Below are positions 36,567-50,452 of a stretch of DNA of 64,000 nt, piece after piece. Origin of the DNA: Colias croceus. Taxonomy: Eukaryota; Arthropoda; Insecta; Lepidoptera; Pieridae. How positions within the stretch are numbered: position 1 is the stretch's first letter; the number at the start of each line of letters is the position of its first letter. A program made the position numbers and the translations under genes. The DNA lies in assembly GCF_905220415.1 (NCBI RefSeq), contig NC_059543.1, positions 8,570,001-8,634,000 of the forward strand, written 5' to 3'. The notes under the pieces are model-generated. The model saw only the letters and a program-made list of their open reading frames with translations. It made no database searches and had not been told where the DNA came from.

Positions 36567-37046
36567 CTGAGTTGGCGGGCGTTCGGCGTCGTCGTGCCGA
36601 GGCTTTCCTCACAGCTATGGAGACCAGCGAGTCCATTTCGCTACCGGAGTCCCAGCGCGGCCTGAGCGGAGCCGGCTTGCTCTGCACACGACCATCATCC
36701 TCTGTATCCCGGTCACTACTGGTCGGGGGCACCTGGGATTCGTCACTCTCTGGAGGCACAGGATCAACTTTTATGGCACTGAACTCATCGATTGGCACTT
36801 CGTCGAAATCCGCACACGTTATCGGATGCGTTAAAGTTCTCTGTATGTTGCTTTTCCTATGCTTCACTTTCATAGAACCCTCGGATAGCGATCGCCGACC
36901 CAGTTTGTTCTCCGCTTTTGTTTCGCCGCGCACGCATTTCAAATCAGACGGCGATAAGGATTTCTTCCTTGAATTTCTTCTTTTGATGCTGCGCTTCTGC
37001 CTGCTTGACTCTCTGGTGCTCTGCATCGTTGCTGCATTGGCGATAC
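36567..37046 (-). CDS. btsz: btsz upstream exon of the long form (likely contains the start)
   Basis: This 480-nt exon has its acceptor TTTTTCAG ending at 37047 and its donor G|GTAACT at 36567/36566. It accepts phase 1 and leaves in phase 1, so TPANS joins Asp and WGVNTEPGE of the giant exon. The first in-frame Met is at 37026 (MQSTRESSRQKRS), giving 153 residues. The first 30 residues are strongly basic (RQKRSIKRRNSRKKSLSPSD), followed by an acidic Ser/Asp region and a second basic stretch (RKASARRRRTPANS). An out-of-frame ATG at 37037 lies 11 bases before the Met. I saw no zinc-finger Slp-homology domain. If an upstream coding exon exists, the protein would be longer. Confidence 0.82.
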
Positions 37047-40000
37047 CTGAAAAAGTTAACAATACATGTTATTACTTCATACTTAGGTACAATGTTGCAT
37101 GAAATGATAAATTGCTGTTTGTTTGTGCTTTCAACATTATAATGTATGCCCGACATTTACGCTAAAATAACTTTTACACAACAAATAAATGGTGTTATGT
37201 TATTATAATTAAGCTAAATACTTTTGATAACTTTTAAAAGACAAATTCTACCTATAAATTACCTTTAATAACATATTTTGGCGGACAGCTAACAAAAACC
37301 AGAAATATATTGTCTCGTTTTTTTTATTTATATAAAATAAAACATTAACTCAAGATAAACTTTTTCGTACGTCCCTAGGTAAACCACGATTGCTTATAGA
37401 TTATTATCTCAAGAAAATTATAAATAAATAATATCATATTTAATTCTTCTTAAAAAGCCTTCATAGCCAAAGTACTAAACCATAAACTACACGCCTACCC
37501 GAGACAGTGTTAATGAAAAAATATTCATTTTAAGGTCCCTTAACCAACCTTGGAGAAGTTCAAAAATAATGATTAATTAACATTGAGAATCATTGCACTG
37601 TGGGCGTCAGTAAGTAGGTACATATGTGAACATGACAATAGACGCTTCAGTTTTCAGTTCAATGCTATTTACAAGTTCTTTACATGGCACTTGGCAAACA
37701 TGAACACATTATTATAATGACGAATGACGATATGAGTCTAATTTCATTTAAATCGTATCAAATTGTTAGCGCCTTTTTGTGTGCTTAACAATTTAACAAT
37801 AGAAACAGGCATTTTGAAGACTAAAAGTAAATATTATTATATTTAGGTATTATATTTATTTACATTAGCTGGCTGGCTTTGTATATTTTCAATGAATATC
37901 TATTACATTAACTCCCGCCAAAGTACTGGCTTAATTCACGTTATTATGAGTAAAGGAATTAAATAATTATAGCAATCATAAAATTAGTTTAGCTAAACGA
38001 AAGATTATGCCGACCACTCAATCTGTGAGTTTAGTAACTTATTGTAGAGTCCTTAATGCTATGCATATTATAGAGGTCTAATCACGAGTTTAATCAAATG
38101 TATTATAACTAGGTAATACCACTTTACGATATTTCATATAAAGAATATGCATCTTTTATATTATGTTTTATAACGAACTCTTTCATGAATAAATGAACAA
38201 TAAATAAAGCATTATACTATTTATGCTTATCTAAATAAGGTCTACTACAAATACTAATACTATACTGATATCAGAAAGGCGTAAAATTTGTTTTTTCGTT
38301 ATCATTGAAACAACTAGATATACAGATTCACTTCAGTTTTCATTAACAATGCTATGTTAGCGCGAGTGAATTCGCGGAAATACAGTCACAGGTAACGTAT
38401 CTAAATTAATATATATTTTTCAATTTATATTTTATAATAATGTATAGTTTATTTTTTATTATAAAAGTTTTAAAAAAATTACCTCACAACGTCGCACAAA
38501 GTACCAAAGAAATTGGAATGTTATCTAGATACTGCATCGGATCACTATTACACTAAACAAACACTCCTCACGGTCACTATCTATGCACCATTAAAATACA
38601 CCTTGAAAGAACGTTTGCTTTAGTCTAATTAATTATCTTTTGCATCAAATATTTACTTTAATACATCTGCTATTTAAAATATTATTTTTAAAGTTTAAGG
38701 ATAGAGAGCGCGACGTGCGCAATCGTCGGCTCCAACCTTCATACTGCCTCCGACTTTAACAGTATCCACTATCCAGATACAAACTGTTATGTTTAGTCAA
38801 GACAAACAAGGCTTCGACGGCGATATAAATTATATATTTAACGTTTAACCCATTATCAACAATTTTATTCTCATTTTAATTAGTGGCGTGACGCTAATCC
38901 ACGATTCGTTTATTACAACACACGGAGTATCGCTGCATAATTTACATTTATAGATAGACGCATAATAAAAATAATTGTATCCATTTTATTACGTAATACA
39001 TTAAAATGTATGTGTTAGTGTTGTTTTAGTGGTGCCTTACTTGCTTAGGTTATATAACAAACATTTAAAGATATTATACCCAATGCTTCTTCTTCTTTTA
39101 TATCGACTTCCTAAGGTTAAACTGGCACATTTTGTTGACTGTTTTATAAAAGAAACAAATTGATATATATTCGGTAAGACTGTATAGGACACCAAAATTA
39201 TACTCAATATAATCGTGTAGTCATAATTTAGAACATGCATAATTTTGCAAATAAATATTTGAACCGTCACATACGCCAACGCGTTTTACATATTATTTGA
39301 ATAACGTCACCTTACTGAATTACATACAGTTGGCGAAAACATAAGTGCAACTGTGTAAATGTAATAAGATAGTAAATTGATTTCTAGGTACCTATGTTAT
39401 AGAAACATTCTTTCGTATTAATGTAGAGAAATGTATTATAGCCATTCCTCTTCGTGATTTATTTTATAACTTATCATTTAAAAAAAGAATGAATACAATA
39501 ATTTATATGGAACCGCATCATCAATAACTTTGAAATTTCAAGATCAATTTATTGTTTTTTCTTTCTTTCTAGCTATAAAGTGGCAACTAGGCAACTAAGA
39601 TGAATACTAATAAGCGTATATAAGTATAAATTGATAGTTACAGACAAACATAATTAACACAACACGTCTGTAAATGTAAAACAAAAACAGCACATATTAT
39701 TTGCATCCTGCACGTTGCATAGCATTCCTAATCACAATCGACCATAACTAATCTGTGAACTCCATCTATTTTACCTTATTCCTAAAAACTAACACATGTA
39801 TCAATATTTAAAAAGTCATAGATAAATCGTGCAATGATCCAAAGACAATTTGAGTTTGATTTTCAATCTTTGTATGCATTTTTTCGATATGTATTTACAG
39901 TTATTGCAATTATACTTGGCAAGTTCAAGTTCCCATACAAGCTGACGCGACATAGTTTTCCCATGCTTGAGACAATGGCACGGTTATGTGGTTATGGTGT

Positions 40001-41424
40001 GTCAGTCCTTTGTGTAAAGTTGCTATCTTATTTGTACTCGCCTGTCTTCACTCTTCAATGTCAGAACTCAGACGTAAACATAATGCCTTGTAAGGAAAGT
40101 AGGAACTCAATATGTGCATTCTAATGACGAAAGTGTTTGAAAATAATGATTAGCTACGTTCATTTAATATGAGATATTTTTTGTACGTTGCAACGAAATA
40201 AGCTTATTAAACTTTTTCAACCTATGTTTAATCGATCTAAAAAATATTTTTTATTGACTTAGTACCTGTAACAAAAAAAACTTCCGATGTTTCACGCGTA
40301 GGTATCCGTTGTAGGTACTTGTAGGTATGATTCGTTTTAATTCTAGATTATCGATTTGATATTTTACGATATAGCTATCTTGTGAACTATTTAACAGCTT
40401 TAATAGTAGAATGTAGAGTTTTTTTGGTAAGTATTAATTTTTATTTTTTGTCTAGATAGCTTTCAAAATTGATGGTCAATATAGCGCTGTAAAACTATTA
40501 AACTACCTATAGAAGATTCTAAAAAAGTAGTGCAACTAAATGAGAGATTATAAATTTACGCGTAAACAAACTTTTTTGGTAAAAATAACCATCTTACAGA
40601 TACCGAAATAAGGTTAATGTTAAAACCGGAAAAAAGTAAGTCGTTGAACCTTTAAAACATTTCACCTACATTTCGGAAATTTATTTGGTTATCAATTCAA
40701 ATCGTATTTTAATTGATTGTTGAAAATAAAATCGCGTTCAAGATTAACGACATAAAAGTATTAGCACAGACTGTATTAGATATTTTTTTCATTCATTGCT
40801 ACAAATACGTATAATATGGGTATAATATACCTACCATTTATTGGTTACAAGGTACCGGATGTTTAGATGAATGAAAAAATATCTTGCTTTGACTGGTCAG
40901 TTTTTGTTCCACTCTTGGAATTAACTAGAGACGATTATCATCGCAATAATCAGGCCATTGCAGTTTAAAAATAACTTAATGATTATACCCATTAGAAGAA
41001 AATTATTCATCGCATCCTCCATATACAATTTTAATGACAGTGATAAATGCCTATTCCAAATGGGAGTACATTAAAAAATGAATAGTTTGTTTATTTGATT
41101 GATAGAAATTCTTTTCAATTCTTGAGAAAGTGTGTGAGACATTTATCTGTAGGTAAATATAAACTAACTCTTTATAAATTTAACACTAGACCATAGACGA
41201 CGACGCATGAATCGAGTATAATTAAACAACCAATAATAAATAGGTGTTCATGTCGTATCTGTAGTTAAAGGCACAAACCTCTCATTACACAAGTGAAACA
41301 AAGTTCAAAATATACCTATGTAATTATAATATTAGCCTCAAAACAAGTGACAGGATGCGATCTTACCCAAGAGATTGGCAAGACTTTTCATAATAAACAC
41401 GAGCTTATAATCACAGGCCTATAT

Positions 41425-41649
41425 CCTACTAATATTGTAAATGCGAAAGTTTGTGAGGATGGATGTATGTGTACGTTTGTTACTCTTTCACGCAAGTACT
41501 ACTGAACCGATTAAAATGAGATTTAGCATACATATAAAGGGTAACTTGGATAAACACATAGGATAGGTTTTATCCCGAAAATCCCACGAGAACGGGAACT
41601 ATGCGAGTTTTTCTTCGAAAACGCGTGCGAAGCCGCGGGCGGAACCTAG
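41425..41649 (-). repeat. Short interspersed repeat, family D copy 2
   Basis: Matches 31920-32140 almost throughout, from AATGCGAAAGTTTGTGAGGA to GCCGCGGGCGGAACCTAG on the plus strand. The orientation is the same as copy 1. Differences are mostly point changes. Confidence 0.88.
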
Positions 41650-43310
41650 TAATACATATCACAGACGATGACTACAGGTTGCCATTTATTTTGCATACGT
41701 TAGCTCATGCTTGCTCTATGTTTTGTACATACTAATTTACATCTACCTTCCATTAGTCTTGTATATTAAAGAGTTTACTTGCAAGGAGATTTTCTATTGG
41801 AGCTTTATACAGTATAAACAAATATGATGGAACAGAAATTCCTGCTAGGGTTATTAACTTTATTTATGTTTTAGTTAATCTATTCGTTCTATAGTAGTCT
41901 TAATTCAATTTGGCTTCGTTTGTAAGTGACAAATATCGTTTAAGAAAACACTCTATCTACAAATTTCCCTCTCTACAAGTCTCCAATACCGTTAAAATCT
42001 TTAATTATTAAATTTGAGTTAAATGAGAATTATTCTATAATTTACTTTTAATTTAAGTACCTAATTCAGGTATATCTCATACTTAATGTCTTCTTATACT
42101 TGTTTCAATCAACACAAACAGTGATCGCTATTAATATTTTAAACCTCCATTAATTGCTCACACGATGAGCAGGCATTCTGTGGTAATTTTATCGTAACTG
42201 ACGAAATGTTGTTACATGCACAAACCACAAGTACTCGTCGAAATATATTTTTTATAATTAAATAGTAAAGTAGGCATATTTTGAATTGCGCAATTTGACA
42301 TTGAAGTTGTAAAAGTTGCTGATATGAGAGGCATTTTTAAACTGTTCACTCATGTTTTACTTCTAATGTTTTAGTAAGTCATATTTTGTACGATTCTGTA
42401 GTTGTAGTACTGCAAACTTCTTAGGAAGAACGTAAAATACTGAAACTCAATAGTAAGTTCATAAAATTTTTGCTAGAAATTAGCATTATCTTGGCATTAT
42501 ACGAAATAATATTTCCAATTTTTACTTTTTAGTATCCAAGATAATTTTAAAAATATTCACTTGTAATTACTTAATTAGAATCGTATTACAAAATAACTCT
42601 TTCACTTGCACGAGGTGCATTTTATTTGAACGTTTGTGAATATTTTATTCACCTTTCACGAAGCAATAAAACTTCTTTTAAGTTTTAGCTAAAACATAAG
42701 TTTATACGTACCTATACTTTTAATAGTCTGAATTTATTTCCTACCTGCCAAAGACAAAAATAGTATATTCACAGGGAATAAGAAGCTATAATTAAAAATT
42801 AGCAAGTATTATACAATTACATCCGAAGAAAAATATCACTTATTCGACATAAGAGAGTTCGTAGTACTAGTAGGTAACTGCTCTAGATATAAATATGCTT
42901 AGCAAAGTAAACGTAGAGTAAATCACAAAATTCTTCAGTCACCGTTTCTATTATATTTTATAGACGAGGCCGTAATGAAGCATGAAGATCGTATACAATT
43001 GATAATCGCAAAAATTACGAAGCCTTGCCAATGGTTTCCTGTTCTTATTGCAGTTTTTACGCTTACCTCTTCGGTCACGCACCTTAACTTGTTGTATTTC
43101 CGGTTATTTTTAGAAATTGACATATTTTTTGTTATTATATTAAATATCTCCTTGTTAATGCTTATGTTCAGAGGAAAACAATACCACCCCATTAGTTATA
43201 GTGAAGATAAAAATTTAAACTCCAGCCTGGCCGAGCATGAAAAGCTAGTCATAAGTATAAGTTATAAGTGCTAAGTTATAAGTGCTTATACGGCCGTAAA
43301 AACCTTATTA

Positions 43311-43462
43311 ATTACGTTTTTTTTTTTATGCAATAGGAGAGCAAACGAGCAGACGCGTCGCCTGATGTTAAGCGAAACGCGCCGCCCATAAGCATCCACT
43401 GGGAAGAGGATGTGTTGCTGTCCTCAAAAAGGAAAGAGAGGGAGGGGAGGGGGGGATTACGT
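43311..43462 (-). mobile_element. Retroposed SINE/LINE copy with target-site duplication
   Basis: The direct repeat ATTACGT lies at 43311-43317 and 43456-43462. A poly-T run follows the left repeat (poly-A of a minus-strand copy). The body contains GGAGAGCAAACGAGCAGACG and TCGCCTGATGTTAAGCGA, the hallmark of a very abundant lepidopteran retroposon. The right end is A/G-rich (GGGAGGGGAGGGGGG). Length is about 138 bp without the duplication. Confidence 0.75.
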
Positions 43463-45382
43463 GAATGTTGTTCCCATATAGTTACTAATTAATGTCTATA
43501 ATATCTGTATTAATTTGGATATTTTTTATACTTCCACGCAAATTAGCTTATCAAAAGATACTCCATAGTCCATTTTGGAAGGTAGAGATCATAGAGATGT
43601 AGGTACATACTAAAAAAAAAGTCAACAAAAAACCACACATATTGAGGTTAGGTAGATACTTAACAAATATTGTAAACAAGCCAAAGCACAAGTGTGACAC
43701 ACAAAAACTTATCTTTAAACCTTTATTTACAAATTGATTTTACTGGGAAGCTATAGAGAACACTGCACCTATATTTACTTTTTTTTGAGGACTGAAAGCA
43801 CTTGAGCTATTTATAGACACATAGTTTAATAATTGTAATCACTACAGTATTGTCGTACATCTCACACATCCTCATTAAAACCTTTATGTGATCTTAGATA
43901 CGAATAGTATCAGTCGGGCATAGTACATGATGCTGATCTTCAGAAAATCTTTAAGACATATATTATATATGGCAAAATGCTAATGACCTAAGTGATTTTC
44001 AAATTGGTGAAAGAACATTAATGAACTGGTAGATACGTGTTAGTGTTTTTCTTAAACATACAAATATCTTTTTCATAACTAAATATATTTACAACTACCA
44101 TGAACAGCAATTTCAATCGAAGCGTGATTCTTATTGCTTCACTTACAAATAAAGTGATACATAATATATAAAACATAGGATAGTATATTACATATTATAT
44201 TAATTTCCTTGATGTAAGTACGAAATCAAGACGGAGATACTTCGTGAAAAAGACGTTCAACGGGTAAGTAATATTATATAAAGGAAGTAAACGATTACAT
44301 AAAATTATTCATATAATAGTTTATACGAGAAACTCAAGAATATCATCTGTAGGTTTACGATTGCGGAGATGCAAATTATTCACTATTACACACATTACAA
44401 CATAGACTACTGTACTTAATTTCAAATGTTATTAAATTTAATGAGACTTGTTCGTAATTTAAAAACATTTACGTACGCACTTCATATTTTTCTCATGCCA
44501 TTAAAAATATTTCAGAAAATATATTGAGTTTAGCGATTTGCACCTTTTAAAATCCTTCAAAATTTTAACCCCCAGTGGCATGGTCCACCACACAATAGAT
44601 ATTCTATTGTGTCTGTGATTCTAGGGGCTAAGTTATTAAAGGCGTTTATGAAACCAGAAAAGCAAAATGTTTTTGTTTTAAACATAATATTTAAGTTCCT
44701 ACCTACTCTTGTCCCTCCTGCCATAAAATTTTCGCAAATTCCTTGTATTATAAATCATTTCTGTAGATATGAAAGTAGTACCATGCACATACCGCATACG
44801 TAGTTTGCCCACATGCATTGTCTTCAATTTTGTCACCTTGATCAACTTCGCCTCTCTCTATGCACAAGGTCACAGCTTAATAATTATAAGCAACAAAAAC
44901 TTCTATATAATATTAAGTAAACGGCTCGTTAGATATTTAGCTGTGTAAAAACTTACGTAATGTAATTCGACACCAAAAGTAATTCAACTTAAACTGTCAA
45001 TTTATCGTAAGAACTCGACTGTATAAAACACACTTAGAAAACACAGTTTAAAAAATTTGTCACTGCAATCTCAAGTAGGTAATATTAACTTGAGATAACT
45101 GGCAAATAGGTATTAAAGTTCATTATAAAGTCATCATATAAAAACAAGATGAATATTAAATAATGTTAAAAACACATTTTGTGATGTAAACTCGTAAGAA
45201 AAATGTGTTTTCCCGTCTTTTTTTTAATTAGGAAGGTACATGTTTATAATACGATAATTGCTTAGAGATTTATCTCATATAATATTATATGTACAAAAAT
45301 ACAAAATTACCCAGTCTTGGGAAATTAGAGTTTAAAGGCCATTATTAAAATAGGTTAAATTGCCTCTAGATTTTCTATAAAT

Positions 45383-46330
45383 TTAATATCTAGACACGCG
45401 GCAGCGTGTCAAGCCGAGTTCAAGCGAAGAGAACTGGCGAGCAGCAGCCGTGTGTATATTTACACGAACCATTTCGAGCCACTTTTCACCTCCTTATAAC
45501 TCGAAAACTATTTAAGTTAAATAAACCAAATTTGGTACATATCAAGAGGACCTCAAGATAAACAAGAACCTTAAATTTCGTAAATACAGATTAAACAGTT
45601 GCGTAGATATTAATATCCAAAAATCGCAATTTTTAAGACTGACTGACTTATAGACATATACAAAACCTAACCCACTTCCAGATGACCTAGAAAGTTCAAA
45701 TTTTGTAATCAACTAGGTAATAGTGAGTGTACAAAGGAAAAAATCAGAAAATACTGAATTTATCTGTATTTAATTTTTTTTTTTCAATGACATTAATTTT
45801 GTTTGTATGGAAAAATGGAAAAGTTTATAAAAATAGAAAATATTATATTCACCTTACTAGTCTTAAAAAATAGATCAAAACTAGTCAGTGGCCGAAAAAA
45901 ATTTTGAAATTCATCAATAAATGACTGAGATATAGATTATTGAAGTTTACATATTTTAGCGCGAAACATCTGTAGATTCGATGCGCCTCTGACATCACAC
46001 TCACTCGCGCTAGTATCGCTAGGGCGGATTACTTCGATTGCATGATTTCTTTATTCAAAACTGTTAATAAACGTAAAATAAAAGAAAATTGTAATAAAAA
46101 TATTGCTCATACAGTTAAAAATAATATATAATTTTACAAATTCACATATCTTTATTCTTTATTTATGAGTGTTTAGTTTATTTTTAATTTCAGTGTAATG
46201 GAAGAAGGCTTTGTCGAAGGTCGAAATGATTTAATTTGCGTAATATTAATATTAATATAAGTGAAACATCTTTAGGCGCGTTTAGAGTAAAATTTCAAAA
46301 TCTCGTCATGGCAATACCGTAACGTCATGG
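45383..46330. repeat. Possible unclassified interspersed repeat
   Basis: The segment opens with a small palindrome (ACACGCGGCAGCGTGT) and contains phrases such as CTCCTTATAACTCGAAAACT and AAACCAAATTTGGTACAT, of the kind found in insect transposon copies. It also has several GC-richer patches (for example near 46000). No inverted ends, target duplication or second copy were found in the window. Confidence 0.25.
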
Positions 46331-48520
46331 AGTAAAGCGACGATTCTTCTACAACGATCTTTGCATCTTTGTAATAGTGTGTGTACATATTCACGCTGGA
46401 AATTGCAGGTAATGACGGGGCAATGTGCGCTGACATTCATAAAATACAAGAAAATATAGAAAATATTAGTATTATTTTATGAGGCTAGTTTTACATACTG
46501 TTTATATTTTGTGAAGTTCTAAAAACTAGCCTCATCAAAAATATGGGGTTCAATAGGTCATTAGTTGTTTGCTTTGTGAAAATAATTATATTATTCAAAT
46601 TAAAAAAGTTATATTTTGGAATAAACATTGTTCTCTAAGGGAAAATAAAACAATTGAGTTTTCAGTCAACCTAAGAACTTAATACATCTTTGTAAATAAA
46701 TTTCTGGACTGTCTGCAGAACTTGGCACACATTAATTAGATCTCATTTCTTTTTTGGCAAATTAAGTCAACGATTGAACTCGGCTCCAATTTTTACATTT
46801 ATGTTTTTGGTGGGATACCAAATTACGGAGAACTTTTCATTTTAGAACCTCCTGTTATAGCGTTCGTATTAAGCGAATACAGGAAAGTATGTCATTCTTG
46901 TGACCTATTTTTTTACTTTCCTCTTATCGTTGCAATCTTTTGTGCAATACTTTTACCAAATACGGGAAGTAAGAATTAATGTGATGATTATAATTATTGG
47001 TAGAACGAACTATTTCTATTGACAAAGAATCTGTGCCGGCGTTTGAATAATAAATATTAATTATAGTTCCTACCATGATACTATGATAGGTCACTTAAAT
47101 GCACGTCAAGCATTCGATATCACCTCAATGCATATTAATATAATTGCCCAAGTGTTTGGCGCCAATATTGCTGATTCACGCTCCGAGTCGTCCAAAGTTC
47201 GTCAAACGACATCGAGATTTAGAATCTGGTTTCCACAGTCCGCTCTGACCTTGTCTGAAGATCATTATTAGCTATTCTGAATATGCGTCTGGATACCTAG
47301 TCTTTAAAATATAAGAATTATATTTTAAGCGAATAACGTACCTGGAATTAATAAATATGCCTAATGCTTAATTCCCGCGACATTCGAAATTCCTCATTAG
47401 TTTTTAGACAAAGTTAAAAAGCTATAAGTAAATAACAGTTAAATATAGTTTGGCTAAAACATTTCCATGTCTTTTTTCAATTGATTATTTTTAAATTACA
47501 CCATTCTATATAGCAGTAACTATATTTACAGTTAAATGGTTTTTTTTTTTTTGGTTACGTTCGCGTTGTGATATATTTCTACTTTGGCTTTTTGGCACTG
47601 ATCTTTGAACCATCAACTTCATATAAATGAAAAATACTTCATTTAAATGAAATTATGCAATGAAGGAAGTTATGAAATCTTGGATCATTTATAACTTGCA
47701 GGATTATAATTTCTAGCAGCTCCACAAATCTTAGATGATAGCTCGGCATTTACAATAAGATACGGACCAGAGACGTGGTGACTCCAAGTCAATTTATTGT
47801 TTTATTATTCCCGCATACATTAACTCCTTGTTGAACATTGTTATGATTATTAATTTTATAATGAATCAAAGATAAATTTATAATTTGTTGTGGTGTGTCC
47901 CTATGATTTCAGTAACGAGAACATAGGTACATTTACATTTATTTATTATCCAATAGATAGCATTTTCACTTAAATATATTCGCATAGACATTATGGTAAT
48001 TTAGCAATATCTGTTCCACTATTCTTTTAGGACAATTTTAGGATACACTTTCCCACCTAAAACTCTTGTCTATAAAAATAATATGAGTTGTGATAAATTT
48101 ATACTGGCATATACTTGACATTTGGGTTGATAGGTCAGCAATTAAGAGGTCAATAAATTGGCGTTTTTATAATTTATATTCTATGCTGTTTTAATATCAC
48201 AATGTTTATCAAATTCGTCTGTACAAATAAATTCGGATCTAAACGTAGAGCTTTACGCTTTTAAAACTTAAAAATAATACGCTTTCTCTCTTTCAGCAAA
48301 ATTACTTTAGCCGATATTTTTTGTTACTTTCTATATAATGTCTAACTAATGATAATAATCTATTGTTCTTATGGTCATGCGATTTTATGACACGTAAATA
48401 TGAATCCTCAAGCATTAGAAATTTAAGTCTAACGGTAGATCCGTACTTTATTGTAATGTTTGGAGAATTACGAAAATACAGTAGATAATCATCATGCTCA
48501 GGACGAATTGAGGAACAAAT

Positions 48521-48622
48521 CTCTTAGGGTAGTTAGCTACCGCACTCTCAATTATATAATTTATTATTATTGTGTATATAACTATGAGAGTGCCGTTTAG
48601 TGATGGTAGTTATATTTAAGAG
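48521..48622. repeat. Long imperfect inverted repeat
   Basis: CTCTTA, GTTAGCTACC, GCACTCTCA and TTATATA on the left are met in reverse order by their complements TATATAA, TGAGAGTGC, GGTAGTTAT and TAAGAG on the right. The total is about 100 nt with bulges. It is a miniature inverted-repeat element or a structured RNA candidate. Confidence 0.6.
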
Positions 48623-49857
48623 GCTCTATATCTATTCATATCGTCTAACTCTACTCCCACTCTACGACTTTTCGAGGATTTTTTTTTAATAATAGGTACA
48701 TGGATTTCTAGGCACTAAATCATAAGAACATACCAAGAAACCCTGATCTATTAATTAACTAAATTAAAATATTTTTTCCATTTAGGTACCTAATACTAAA
48801 GTACCTTCTATGTAAGAATGACGCCATCTCCTCTATAAGTGCGTTAATAATTATTATTTGACCACATAACATCTCATCATTAAAATCAATCGCATCCTTT
48901 AAAGTTGTATTCCGTTTGTAATTAATAAATACCCACCAATTAGCTGCTAATTTTATTAATAGTCTTCCTTATTGGGTAATAAATAGTGTCTGGTCTTATA
49001 TAAGTTTTATAATAAAAGTCAAGCTGTATATAATATTTCTTGATCTAGGTACATTCACTTTATCCTGAATTTAGTACGATAAAACAACTTTACAAACTAG
49101 TAGAGTCAAATAAAACAGATTAAAATTTACGAGCTTGCAAGTCGGTCTGTTGATTAAAAAATACGCTACCAATTGAACCAACGCAACGCTTTAGGTCGTT
49201 ATGAACAGTGTGACATTCGACGAATTATGTAAAATGTGTATATAAAATTGTGTATATAGGTAATAAGTAAAAATTCATCCGCTAATAAATTACCTAAGGA
49301 AGTACGTTTCATCATCCAAAATTTCACGGTATTTAACAAGGAAAAATTTATTTTCTATCTTATGGTTTTAATCATATTACATCATAATCAAAACAAAATC
49401 GACATTAATATATCAATATCAGATAAAATTGCATACAAAAACAACACATATACGTACTAGTACATCATATTATTATTATAAGAGAAATAAAAAAGAGGTC
49501 GACGCAACAATGCAACTTAACAAGCGCAAAACTGGTGTTCAGGTATTTTAGTAACATTTCCGAATATAATCTCAAAAGGATATAAGAAACCGGTGGTCGT
49601 TGGAGAAAACTAACCTGTCATAGAATAAGCGGAAAGAGTATATTTCTGTGACCGATAAGCTTGGTGCAACTAAAGCTAGTATGCGTACCGATTTGTAGAA
49701 ATAACGGAACAGACCAGTCGATATCCAAAGACAGATAAACATACTGCGTGCTGACGAGTGAAGATATGTCATAAATCGTACAATGAAAACGCGTATTGCC
49801 CATTCATTAAACTTTTATATTTAAAAAAGTTTAACTCACTATAATGATGGTCATGTA

Positions 49858-50055
49858 AATCTACATAGGTATATAAAACTCAAAGGTGACTGATATAGTG
49901 ATCTATCAACGCACAGCCCAAACCACTGGACGTATCGGGCTGAAATTTGGCATGCATGTTAGGACGTAGGCATCCGCTAAGAAAGGATTTCCCGAAATTC
50001 TTGCGGGAACGGGGAAAAACGGTGATGCACGTACAAAGTCGTGGGCGGAAGCTAG
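49858..50055 (-). repeat. Short interspersed repeat, family A copy 2
   Basis: The reverse complement of the 18630-18833 unit, at very high identity, from the AT-rich tail at the left to GGGCGGAAGCTAG at the right. It lies about 230 bp from family B copy 2 in the same orientation. Confidence 0.88.
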
Positions 50056-50282
50056 TTTTTTGATAAACATGTAGAATGTAAACATAATATTAAAAAAATC
50101 TTTGTTCATAAAGTCACAAGGTGATCCTCAATGTAAAAAGCTAGGGAAAATATGTTTTCGACAAGGTTATAATTTTTAATGTTACAAATATGTGTAATAG
50201 AATAATAAATTAAACATTATAATTTATAAGTTACGACTTTTTAAATATAGAAAACGCCAGGTGTCTATTTGGTTTGATAATA

Positions 50283-50452
50283 ATCTAATATATAAAAATC
50301 AATGCCACTTTTCGTTGTAATTCCATAACTCGAGAACGGCTGAACCGATTTCGATAATTCTTTTTTTATTATATTCCTTGAAGTACGAGGATGGTTCTTA
50401 TGTAGAGAAAACGTTAATATGTACCACGGGCGAAGCCGGGGCGGACCGCTAG
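50283..50452 (-). repeat. Short interspersed repeat, family B copy 2
   Basis: A nearly exact reverse complement of 17701-17870. It ends at the right with GGGGCGGACCGCTAG. High identity over about 170 bp points to recent spread of the family. Confidence 0.88.

Larger units (their letters stand above)
108..37046 (-). other. btsz: bitesize (synaptotagmin-like protein) locus, 3' end outside the window
   Basis: Overview of the gene. The long form reads 37046-36567, 25182-21323, 20027-19802, 3487-3366, 1086-892, 362-108; every junction is GT-AG and every phase matches. From the Met at 37026 this gives about 1706 residues before the window edge. The assignment rests on a C2 domain of synaptotagmin-like (Slp) type preceded by a very long, Ser/Asp-rich, disordered region, the layout known for Drosophila Btsz. 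In flies Btsz binds PIP2 through its C2 domains and moesin through its central region, and organises actin at apical junctions and tracheal lumens. Two further first coding exons (4564-3862 and 6428-5087) lie inside the 16.3-kb intron 3488-19801 and feed the same C2 exons. C2B and the stop are expected to the left of position 1. The transcription start is not certain. Confidence 0.88.

Noticed and set aside
42975..43274. Hydrophobic 99-codon plus-strand frame, possible small membrane protein
   Set aside because: AT-rich DNA readily gives Phe/Leu/Ile-rich frames; no family, no promoter, no splice or poly-A context beyond chance.
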